Source of the DNA: Termitomyces sp. T153
Taxonomy: Eukaryota; Basidiomycota; Agaricomycetes; Agaricales; Lyophyllaceae
Assembly (NCBI GenBank): GCA_018296165.2
Contig: JACKQL020000246.1
Coordinates: 1 to 27,428, forward strand
DNA: 27,428 nt
Direction: 5' to 3'
The notes under the pieces were generated by a model that saw nothing but the letters and a program-made list of their open reading frames with translations, did no database searches and was not told the origin of the DNA. Shown here in pieces: positions 20,229 to 27,428 of the stretch. Position 1 is the first letter of the stretch. Every line of letters starts with the position of its first letter. The position numbers and the translations under genes are program-made.

Positions 20229-22709
20229 ATGATGCTCGCCCCGGACAACCCCCCAGCACACCTCCCCTCCCACTCCTCCACAAACCTCCTCCTCCGCACC
20301 ACTCTCCCCTTCACCGACAAGCCCGTCCCCACACTAGTCGACAGCGGTGCCACCGATAACTTTGTTGACGAATCCCTGGCAGCGCTTGCCCCACAACCCC
20401 TCCGCCATCTCCCCGCCCCGATCCCCCTCAAACTCTTTGACGGAGACGCTATCCCAGCGGGAGACATCACCCATTGCCTAGAAACGACCCTGACCTTCGC
20501 CGACGGACAACGGCAAGAACTCCGGCTACTCGTCACAAAATTACACCCCTCCGCCCCCGTCGTCTTAGGGTTCTCATGGCTCCGCTCCACCAACCCCCGC
20601 GTCGATTGGCCCAGTCTCACCCTACGCCTCGACCGGGACAACCCCGCCGATTCCGGGCTGGTACCCTTCCATGTCCCACCCCCCTCCGAGAGCTCCGAGG
20701 CCACAATCAACCAACCCCGGACCCCGCCGCAACTTCGCTCTAGATCTGCGCGATCATTCGTCATCTATGTCCGACTTGGCGGCTCGCTCAAGGAGCTTCC
20801 CGCCCTCGTAGACAGCGGCGCCTCCGGTGTCTTCGTCAGCAATCAACTCGACCTCCGACGCAACGATCTCGACAAACCCCTCGAGCTCCAACTCTTCGAT
20901 GGGAGCCCCGCCACGACAAGAATCACGCAGTACCACGACGACACCCTCACCCTCGACAATGACCTGCAGTTCCAGGCCCGACTCCTCGTTACCCAACTAC
21001 CCCCGTCGACCCCGATCGTGCTCGGACTCCTGTGGCTGCGAGACGTCAACCCCGACATCAACTGGAAGAACCTTACCATGCAATTCCCCGGCCCCGAAGC
21101 AAGGTTAGCAGCCGCCATCCACCTCCGCTTCCAGCCTATCCCGGACCCCGACGCCACCCCGGATCCGACTGCTACATCCACAGGACCCGACCCCGTCGAC
21201 TCCGGAAACCTCGACATTAAAATCATTGGCGCCGTCCCCTTCGCGCGCCTCCTACGAGAAGGCACCCCCGCCTTCCAGTTGCAAGTCACGCCGGCCCTAC
21301 CGGAGAAATACCTCCACGCAGGGACTATCACGCCAGAAAGGAAGACGGAGGAACAGATCCTATCCGAAGTAGTTCCCCTGGAGTATCATGAATTCGCTGA
21401 CGTGTTCTCCGAAGGAAGTGCCAAGGAACTCCCTCCGCACCGCTCCTACGACCACCAGATCGACCTCGAAGAAGGCACCTCACCCCCGTTTGGCAAGATC
21501 TACAACATGTCCGAAATCGAGCTCCGGGCCCTGAAGGAGTACCTCGACGACATGCTCGGCAAAGGTTTCATACGTCCCTCGATCTCCGCGGCTGGCGCCC
21601 CGGTTCTGTTCGCCAAGAAAAAAGACGGATCCCTCCGACTCTGTGTGGATTATCGGGGACTCAACAAAGTCACCAAGAAGAATCGGTACCCCCTCCCCTT
21701 AATCGGAGACCTTGTTGATCGCCTTCGCAGCGCCAAGATTTACACGAAAATCGACCTTCGTTCCGGCTACAACAATGTCCGGATCGCCCCAGGGCATGAA
21801 TGGAAGACCGCCTTTCGCACCTGCTACGGCCTCTTTGAGTATCTTGTAATGCCCTTCGGAATGACTAACTCCCCCGCCACCTTCCAGTACTTCATGAACA
21901 ACATCTTCCACGACATGAACGACGTCTTTGTCATCGTGTATTTGGACGATATCCTGATCTATTCAAATTCGCCCGCGGAGCATTCGGAGCACATCCGCCG
22001 TGTCCTGGAACGGCTCCGAGAGTATCACCTTCATGCTAAACCCGAAAAGTGCTCATTCCACACAGCGGAAGTCGAATATCTCGGGGTCATCGTCACCCCC
22101 AACGGTGTGCGCATGGATCCCGCCAAGGTCGACGCAATACTCAACTGGCCCTCCCCGCGGAACGTCAAGGAGGTACAGTCATTCTTGGGGTTTGCTAACT
22201 TCTATCGCCGCTTCATCGACAACTACTCCGGAATTACCAAGCCCCTCAACCGGCTCACAAGGAAGGACACCCCTTGGGATTGGGACAGCAAGTGCCAGAG
22301 CGTATTCCTCCTCCTGAAGAAGGCCTTCACCTCCGCTCCGGTCCTCCGCCATTTCGACCCCTCCCTACCGATTGTGCTCAAATGTGACGCCTCCGACTAT
22401 GCTATCGCCGGGATACTCTCCCAGTCGAACTCGGAGGGCAAGGACCTCCGCCCCGTCGCCTTCTACACCCGATCAATGATCCCAGCGGAACTCAACTACG
22501 ACATTTACGACAAGGAACTCCTCGCAATCGTTGAAGCCTTCCGTCAGTGGCGGGCCTACCTTGAGGGGTCCCCGCACCACATCCAAGTCTACTCTGACCA
22601 CAACAACCTGCAATATTTCACGACCACGAAACAGCTCAGCCGCCGCCAGGCTCGATGGTCCGAAACCCTTTCGGAGTACGATTTTACCATTCACTACCGC
22701 CCCGGGTGA
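20229..22709 (+). CDS. pol: Pol part 1: two aspartic proteases, reverse transcriptase, RNase H
   Basis: First half of Pol, 826 residues to a TGA. Protease 1 is around residues 30-135 (LVDSGATDNF, Asp38; FDGD; VVLGFSWL). Protease 2 is around 178-287 (LVDSGASGVF, Asp195; FDGS; IVLGLLWL). They are clear tandem copies and both keep D-S-G. RT follows: VLFAKKKDGSLRLCVDYR, IYTKIDLRSGY, MPFGMTNSPATFQ and the catalytic YLDD (571-574), then LGFANFYRRFI. RNase H has D720 (CDASDYAIAG), E763 (DKELLAIVEAF) and D790 (YSDHNNLQYF). The frame is open upstream to 20124 and overlaps the gag end by 34 nt in the -1 frame; 20229 is the first ATG. Fusion by frameshift or separate initiation cannot be told apart here. 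Confidence 0.93.
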   Translation: MMLAPDNPPAHLPSHSSTNLLLRTTLPFTDKPVPTLVDSGATDNFVDESLAALAPQPLRHLPAPIPLKLFDGDAIPAGDITHCLETTLTFADGQRQELRLLVTKLHPSAPVVLGFSWLRSTNPRVDWPSLTLRLDRDNPADSGLVPFHVPPPSESSEATINQPRTPPQLRSRSARSFVIYVRLGGSLKELPALVDSGASGVFVSNQLDLRRNDLDKPLELQLFDGSPATTRITQYHDDTLTLDNDLQFQARLLVTQLPPSTPIVLGLLWLRDVNPDINWKNLTMQFPGPEARLAAAIHLRFQPIPDPDATPDPTATSTGPDPVDSGNLDIKIIGAVPFARLLREGTPAFQLQVTPALPEKYLHAGTITPERKTEEQILSEVVPLEYHEFADVFSEGSAKELPPHRSYDHQIDLEEGTSPPFGKIYNMSEIELRALKEYLDDMLGKGFIRPSISAAGAPVLFAKKKDGSLRLCVDYRGLNKVTKKNRYPLPLIGDLVDRLRSAKIYTKIDLRSGYNNVRIAPGHEWKTAFRTCYGLFEYLVMPFGMTNSPATFQYFMNNIFHDMNDVFVIVYLDDILIYSNSPAEHSEHIRRVLERLREYHLHAKPEKCSFHTAEVEYLGVIVTPNGVRMDPAKVDAILNWPSPRNVKEVQSFLGFANFYRRFIDNYSGITKPLNRLTRKDTPWDWDSKCQSVFLLLKKAFTSAPVLRHFDPSLPIVLKCDASDYAIAGILSQSNSEGKDLRPVAFYTRSMIPAELNYDIYDKELLAIVEAFRQWRAYLEGSPHHIQVYSDHNNLQYFTTTKQLSRRQARWSETLSEYDFTIHYRPG

Positions 22710-24308
22710 CTCGGCGCAAAGCCCGACGCCCTCACTCGAAGACCCGACGTGTATCCAAAGAAATCGTTCGAAACCGAACGAAATGCATTCAACCATCGAG
22801 TGGTAATCCCACCTGAACATCTACATGCCGTGCTGATTTTAAACGAAGAAGGAATCCTCCAGCAAATCAGGAATTCACCCCCGGACCCCTTCTTCAACCA
22901 GCACGACCCCCGCAACAACCCCGACGAGTCGAGCGTAGACAACCCCTTTTCGCTATCCCCGGACCACCGCCTACTGCTCCGAAGTGGACGAATCTACGCC
23001 CCGGACCACAAGTCCATTCGCCTCGACATACTCCGGCAGCACCACGATCACAAGCTCCGGGGGCACCCAGGAATTCGTAAGACCCTTCAACTCATCTCCC
23101 GGACTTATTTTTGGCCAGGAATGAAGAAGGACGTCACGCGATATGTGAGGGCCTGCGAGCCCTGCCTACGGGCCAAAGTCCCCCGCCATCGCCCCCACGG
23201 ACTACTGAAACCCCTCCCCGTTGGTCGCCGCCCCTGGTCTTCGATATCAATGGATCATATCGTCGAACTCCCCGATTCCGAAGGTTTCGACGCAATCCTC
23301 GTCGTCGTCTGCTGCCTTACCAAGCAAGCCCTCTTTATTCCCTGCCACACCACTGACACCGCCCCGGATTTTGCCAAACTATTTTTAGAACACGTATTCT
23401 CCAAACACGGGCTTCCCGACGACATCGTCTCCGACCGTGGGCCCCTATTCGTGTCTCATTTCTGGAAATCGCTGTGCAAGGCGCTCGAGATCAAGACCAG
23501 CCTCTCTACCGCCTATCACCCGGAAACCGACGGGCAAACCGAGCGCGTAAACCAGATGTTAGAACAGTACCTTCGCCTCTACGTTAACTATTTACAGAAC
23601 GACTGGCGCGCGGAGCTCCCCCTCGCCGAATTCACCTACAACAACACGCCTCATTCCACCACCGGAGTTTCCCCCTTTTACGCCAACAAGGGCTACAATC
23701 CCCGACTCACACTGTCCCTCAAGGACATCCCCTCCCACGTTGCCCACGAAGTCGCCGAGGACCTCCGGTCCCTCCACCAATTCCTCCGGGACGAGATTGA
23801 CACCGCCAACCAAGCCTACTCCAAGCATGCCAACGCCCGCCGCCAGCCGACCCCCGACTGGCCCCCCGGCACCTTGGTCTGGCTCGACCGACGAAATCTT
23901 AAGACCCGGAGGCCCTCTATCAAACTCGACCACAAACGCCTCGGTCCATTCAAGATCCTCCGGAAGGTCTCCACCCACGCTTACAAACTCGACCTGCCTC
24001 CGGGTCTAAAGGGCCTCCACCCTGTATTCCACGTTCGACTCCTTGAAAGGCACGCTCCAGACCCCTTCCCCGGCCAACGCCCCAGCCGACCGCCCCCCGT
24101 CGAAGTCGAGGACGAGTACCACTACGAGGTCGACGAGATCCTCGACTCCTGGGTAGTTCGCGGCCGACTCCAGTACTTGGTCCGATGGAAGGGCTACGGG
24201 CCTGAGGACAATACGTGGGAGCCCCGAAGGAACCTCGACAGAGCCCCCGACGAAATCCAGGACTTCCACCGACGGAATCCCGCCAAGCCCCGGAACCCCC
24301 GGGACTGA
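22710..24308 (+). CDS. pol: Pol part 2: integrase with C-terminal chromodomain
   Basis: Same frame as the preceding pol part, separated by a single TGA (22707-22709) in [16 protein letters not shown], a junction that is normally continuous. Counting from the Val codon at 22749, the zinc-binding HHCC has H101, H106, C136, C139. The catalytic core has D169 (SMDHIVEL), D229 (VSDRGPLF) and E265 (DGQTERVNQ), a perfect D,D35E. The GPY/F-like module follows ([17 protein letters not shown]). A chromodomain covers residues 459-496 ([29 protein letters not shown]). Chromodomains in chromoviruses bind histone marks and steer integration, often to heterochromatin. The protein needs either TGA readthrough or its own start; no ATG lies near its beginning. 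Confidence 0.92.
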   Translation, partial: LGAKPDALTRRPDVYPKKSFETERNAFNHRVVIPPEHLHAVLILNEEGILQQIRNSPPDPFFNQHDPRNNPDESSVDNPFSLSPDHRLLLRSGRIYAPDHKSIRLDILRQHHDHKLRGHPGIRKTLQLISRTYFWPGMKKDVTRYVRACEPCLRAKVPRHRPHGLLKPLPVGRRPWSSISMDHIVELPDSEGFDAILVVVCCLTKQALFIPCHTTDTAPDFAKLFLEHVFSKHGLPDDIVSDRGPLFVSHFWKSLCKALEIKTSLSTAYHPETDGQTERVNQMLEQYLRLYVNYLQNDWRAELPLAEFTYNNTPHSTTGVSPFYANKGYNPRLTLSLKDIPSHVAHEVAEDLRSLHQFLRDEIDTANQAYSKHANARRQPTPDWPPGTLVWLDRRNLKTRRPSIKLDHKRLGPFKILRKVSTHAYKLDLPPGLKGLHPVFHVRLLERHAPDPFPGQRPSRPPPVEVEDEYHYEVDEILDSWVVRGRLQYLVRWKGYGPEDNTWEPRRNLDRAPDEIQDFHRRNPAKPRNPRD

Positions 24309-24538
24309 CCCAACACAGATGGCAATAGTGGGCGTAACCCCCGCCTCTGGGTTCACCAGGGATTCAACTCCCACCAATACTCTCCTACGTGTTTCCGCTT
24401 GTTCCTCTCCTCGCTCTATCTGAAACTCCCCACACTCAGCGGAAGGCCCAACGACTGTATAAGAACAAGTAGTGTACACATATATACTCGAACAAGAAAG
24501 AGGCACGGAACAAGTCGGCAACGGGGTCCGAATTCCCC
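24309..24538. other. Spacer between the convergent pol and antisense genes
   Basis: 230 bp without an ORF. It contains an AT-rich core (GTACACATATATACTCG near 24474) where transcripts from both sides may end. The pol-proximal half is conserved in AB at about 2870-2950. Confidence 0.5.
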
Positions 24539-26234
24539 TCACCCTCCCTCCTCCTCCGACCCTAACCCCGCTACCCTTCCCACCATGAACACCTCCAACT
24601 GCGCCACTACCGCCGCCAGAACCTCGGGTTGCCCGGGGAGCAGTTCCCCCACGTCCGTCGCTATCTCCCACCACGCCCCGGGGTCTGCCGTCGCCCTCCG
24701 CCGATGCCCTGCCAACAGACGCCCCATCTGCGTTACCCCTTGGCCCAACTCCGGCGGAAGGTCCCCGGGCATCCTCGCCAACCCATCGTGGATGGACCCC
24801 AGCGCTGCCGACGCCCCGTCGAGAAGGATGCAATGCTCCCGGGCCCAGTCTGTGGAACCCGAGTCAACGCTAGGGAAAAGAAGGCGGGACAACCACTCAC
24901 GAAGCACTCCTCGCCGGCCCGAGGCCGCCTCGTTGGCGAGCCACTCCTCCCGCCGTCGCGCCCTCTCCGCCGCCGCCCGGACTTCCCCAGCGCTGGAATC
25001 CTGCCGAGTCTCCCGCACCCCTGGGCCCCCTGCCTGCTGCGCCGCCACTTCCGCCGCTTCCGCCCGCGCCTGCAAATGCACTGTCCGCACCTCCAACTCC
25101 TGCAGACGCGATAATCGCTCTGTGGCAGTCCCGACGGCGACGTCCTTGTCCTTCTGCGCCAGGTCCCGTTCCCTCCGAACCCCGTCTAACTCCCGTCGAG
25201 CCCCGTCCCTCTCCTCCCGTACCCCCTGAATCTCCCCCTCGCGTGCGACCAACAACCGTTCCAAGCCCTCTACCCGACGCCGCAGATAGGCCTCCGCAAC
25301 CGACCACGACCCGTCCGCGGACTGCTCAACGGGGACTCCGGACGTAGGGGAATACACCGCGGAACCGGGGGGGCCCCCCATTACCTGCTCGCCCCACGCC
25401 CGCTTACTGGGACCCGCCTCGGGTGAAGGGGACGCCCTCCGTTTCCCCTTCTCCTGCCTGGAAGGGGCCCCCTCCTTCCGCCCACCCCGCGGAGGGCCCA
25501 CCTTCATGACAGACGCGCTAACCCGTTCCCCCTCCCCAGCCCCGGAGCCCCTCCCCGACACCCTGCCCTTCCGTCCCTCCTCCAGCTGTGCTGCGACCCA
25601 ACCCTGATCCCACCCTTGCTCCGCCGCAACGCAAACGGCCCGCCAACTCAGGGTGACGGAACACTTCTCGTGCCGCGAACGGCACGGGAGGCACACCGAC
25701 GTGTCCCGCCGCACCCCCGATGCCGGTTCCTCAAACGCACACTGCTCCCCCCATTGGGTACAAGACGCGCACTGCAAGGGCATGTTGGTCCGGGAGACAC
25801 GAAACTAAGTGGCCACTCACCGGGGCCGCCAACTGACACCACTCGAGAGTGGGGGGACCCCTCGCCCGACCCACCGCCTCGGCAAACTGCTCCGGCGTCA
25901 CCTCCGCCTGCACCACCCTCGAACCCTCTGGAACAAGTCGAACCACCCCCGGGCGAATGCCAGGCTTGGAACGCGTAGAAGTAACCACGCCCGCCGGGGG
26001 CTGCGTCGCATCCGCACCAGACGGTGGCCCTGAGGGACCAGCCACGGCCGCGGACAACTCTGCGAGGGGACAATCAGTGTTCTGGGATACATAGAACGGG
26101 CCGCACTCACGACTACGGTACATCGCCTCGACCCGACGGCGATCTCGGCGACCCTCTGAATCTTCGGAGGACGACGGCTGGGAAGGTGGGGACGGCGACC
26201 TAGATGCTGTGGGAGAATAAGCTGAAGAAGACAT
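24539..26234 (-). CDS. Antisense spliced gene: six-cysteine cluster plus coiled-coil protein
   Basis: This gene lies inside F on the opposite strand, between pol and the 3' LTR. Proposed exons are 26234-26111, 26059-25821, 25771-24901 and 24849-24539, totalling 1545 nt: 514 residues plus TGA. The protein begins MSSSAYSPT with a Ser/Pro-rich acidic head. Then comes C-x2-C-x6-C-x15-C-x2-C-x6-C at residues 122-158 (CASCTQWGEQC, CLPCRSRHEKC), close to the fungal Zn2Cys6 pattern but with a longer linker. A basic segment follows (KGKRRASPS, about 228-236), a coiled coil at 282-367 (VEGLERLLVAREGEIQGVRE) and a second helix near 382-405. This suggests a nuclear DNA-binding dimer, but that is inference. 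A decayed homologue in AB, with an intron at the same place, shows it is an element gene and not a chance ORF. A TATA-like CATTAAAAAG lies about 40 bp upstream of the ATG. Confidence 0.78.
24850..24900 (-). other. Intron 3 of the antisense gene
   Basis: 51 nt, GTGAGT to CCACAG, with TTGAC upstream of the acceptor. It keeps frame if retained, but its AB counterpart (55 nt) must be spliced to keep frame. Confidence 0.75.
25772..25820 (-). other. Intron 2 of the antisense gene
   Basis: 49 nt, GTGAGT to TTGCAG. Splicing is required to join the first reading frame to the Cys-cluster frame, placing CQLAAP directly before CASC. Confidence 0.75.
26060..26110 (-). other. Intron 1 of the antisense gene
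   Basis: 51 nt, GTGAGT to CTCGCAG, with CACTGAT as a branch-like site. The frame is also open if it is retained, so its use is less certain than that of intron 2. Confidence 0.65.
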
Positions 26235-26270
26235 CGCAACAAGCTGGCGGGCTCCTGGGTGCGTCCACCC

Positions 26271-26280
26271 CTTTTTAATG
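26271..26280 (-). promoter_or_regulatory. TATA-like box of the antisense gene
   Basis: CATTAAAAAG on the minus strand, about 40 bp before the ATG. AB has CAATTAAAAG at 1521-1530, also about 40 bp before its ATG. Confidence 0.5.
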
Positions 26281-26355
26281 AATCAAGAAGGGGCCCCTGA
26301 CGAACGGCGGCCGCACCTCGACTTCCTTCCCCACGCCGCCGCCGCTCGCTGCGGT

Positions 26356-26373
26356 TTGATCAATATTGATCAA
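26356..26373. promoter_or_regulatory. 18-bp perfect palindrome between antisense promoter and PPT
   Basis: TTGATCAATATTGATCAA is its own reverse complement. AB keeps most of it at 1433-1448. It may be a binding site for a dimeric protein; the partner is unknown. Confidence 0.5.
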
Positions 26374-26432
26374 CTTCGATTCCCACGCCCTACCGATGCC
26401 CGACTCGCTCCCCGCGTCTCGAGGGTCTCGAC

Positions 26433-26448
26433 GCTGAAGGGGGGGTGA
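26433..26448 (+). other. Polypurine tract of F
   Basis: GCTGAAGGGGGGGTGA directly abuts the 3' LTR and is identical to that of AB. Confidence 0.9.
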
Positions 26449-27428
26449 TGTCACGACCCGCTCCCTAGATCCCTAGACACGGCCCCCAACCCCTCCCAAT
26501 AACTCCCCGGAACCCCGCCCACACTTTTGACGCCACACTGGGCAACTCCGACGCTTCTCCGGCAAACCCCGACGGCAACTCCCTATCCGTAGCCATCAAC
26601 ACCCCCTTGAAACCTTCCCCCACCGTTCCTGGACACGTCATACGTCCCCGACCCCCTACCCTAGTTCACCCGACCCATCCCGGAGTGCCACGACGCCCCG
26701 GAGCGGCCGCGCCCCCAACTGATCCCATCAGAATACCGCCACGGCCCAAACTTGGGTTGTACCCGACACCCGTCGACTCAGCACAGCCCCGTCGACCCCC
26801 GCCATCACATCCGCCGCCCTCGGAGGCACCCAGTAGTTGGTATATAAGTCATAGAATAACTCCTCGAACCCTAGTCTTGATATTACATTTTACCGGTTTC
26901 CTATGTTTCGTCTCTCGTCTCGTCTGTATTTCTGTTCCTAGGTTTCGAATCTATCTTTTCTCAGTCTCGTCTCGTCTCCGTCTCGTCTCGACTGTACATA
27001 TTTCCTTTGTTCCCTTGAAGTTCCCTTGCTCCCTACATCAGTACGAACTCCGCGCACGTGCCACGACCTGAACATTCTTAACGACAACCCCGGGCCTCAC
27101 TACCCGCTCGCCCCGGAACCCATCAAGCCCCGGTAATCCCCTATCCAACCGACCCCGCCCCCCAACAGCCGAGAAGCCTCCGCCTACCCCGCAATCCCCT
27201 CGTGCGTCCGCTAACGAGCTCCGACACCCACCCCGGGTCAACGACCAGTACCTCCGGTCTTAGACCCCTCTGAATCACTCCGGACCTACTCGGGCCGCTA
27301 TCCCTAGGGGCCCCTTGCAAGCCTTTCCCACCTCCGCTCCAACCCCGGGCGCCTGGTTATAAATGCAGGACATCGCGTCCGCCTAGTAAGGACTCGCCAG
27401 TGTACTGAGCCACCGTCGTCAGCGGAAC
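26449..27428 (+). repeat. 3' LTR of F (last bases outside the window)
   Basis: Matches 16627-17608 with about 98% identity by eye. TATATAAG is at 26841-26848 and the predicted start at 26873. It ends at CGGAAC, so the final CTGACA is missing from the window. Confidence 0.95.
26841..26848 (+). promoter_or_regulatory. TATA box in the 3' LTR of F
   Basis: TATATAAG, 32 nt before the A at 26873. It could drive transcription out of the element into the flanking D or P sequence. Confidence 0.7.

Larger units (their letters stand above)
16627..27428 (+). mobile_element. F: young, nearly intact Ty3/gypsy chromovirus (Tf1/sushi type)
   Basis: The order is 5' LTR, self-priming PBS, gag, pol (protease, protease, RT, RNase H, integrase, chromodomain), antisense gene, PPT, 3' LTR. 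The two LTRs differ at roughly 17-20 of about 980 positions by eye, mostly CpG transitions, so the insertion is recent compared with its neighbours. Coding regions are intact apart from two in-frame TGA codons. The last six or so bases of the 3' LTR fall outside the window. Confidence 0.93.

Noticed and set aside
24006..24833. Long minus-strand frame opposite the integrase end and spacer
   Set aside because: Gly/Arg-rich shadow with no motif; GC-rich pol sequence gives long frames on the other strand.
24399..25229. Plus-strand frame of about 276 codons opposite the antisense gene
   Set aside because: Arg/Ser/Pro-rich, no domain, and AB shows conservation of the minus-strand reading, not this one.

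Overview
The window is a pile of nested retrotransposons from a GC-rich fungal genome, most likely an agaricomycete basidiomycete. The reasons are the Ty3/gypsy chromoviruses of Tf1/sushi type, a Ngaro-type tyrosine-recombinase retrotransposon, introns of about 50 nt with GTGAGT donors, and heavy CpG-to-TpG/CpA decay in the older copies. I see no host gene, tRNA, rRNA or CRISPR array. The species cannot be told from the sequence.

Layout, oldest to youngest. (1) 'P' is a decayed minus-strand gypsy pol (RT, RNase H, integrase) at 6507-8457, with its integrase tail at 1-189. (2) 'AB' (190-6506, minus) is a complete but non-autonomous LTR element inserted in P's integrase. It has two LTRs, a PBS, a PPT, a gag stub and no pol. 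(3) 'D' (plus, from 8458) is a relative of AB inserted in P's RT. Its 5' LTR is split by a minus-strand solo LTR 'C' (9418-10588, perfect 5-bp target duplication). Its interior is split by a Ngaro-like element (11390-16197, minus). (4) 'F' (16627 to the window end) is a young, nearly intact chromovirus inserted in D. The window stops about six bases before the end of F's 3' LTR.

F carries gag (one in-frame TGA), then pol with two tandem aspartic-protease domains, RT and RNase H, a second in-frame TGA, then integrase with a D,D35E triad and a C-terminal chromodomain. Between pol and the 3' LTR, on the opposite strand, lies a four-exon gene for a protein of about 514 residues with a six-cysteine cluster resembling Zn2Cys6 and a coiled coil. 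A decayed copy of this antisense gene is the main recognisable gene left in AB.

Replication signals agree across the copies. Each LTR has a TATATAAG box 32 nt before an A that begins AGTCTTGATATTA (or a variant). The 13 nt just after the 5' LTR are the reverse complement of that start. This is the Tf1-style self-priming arrangement, and element D shows a compensatory base change on both sides.
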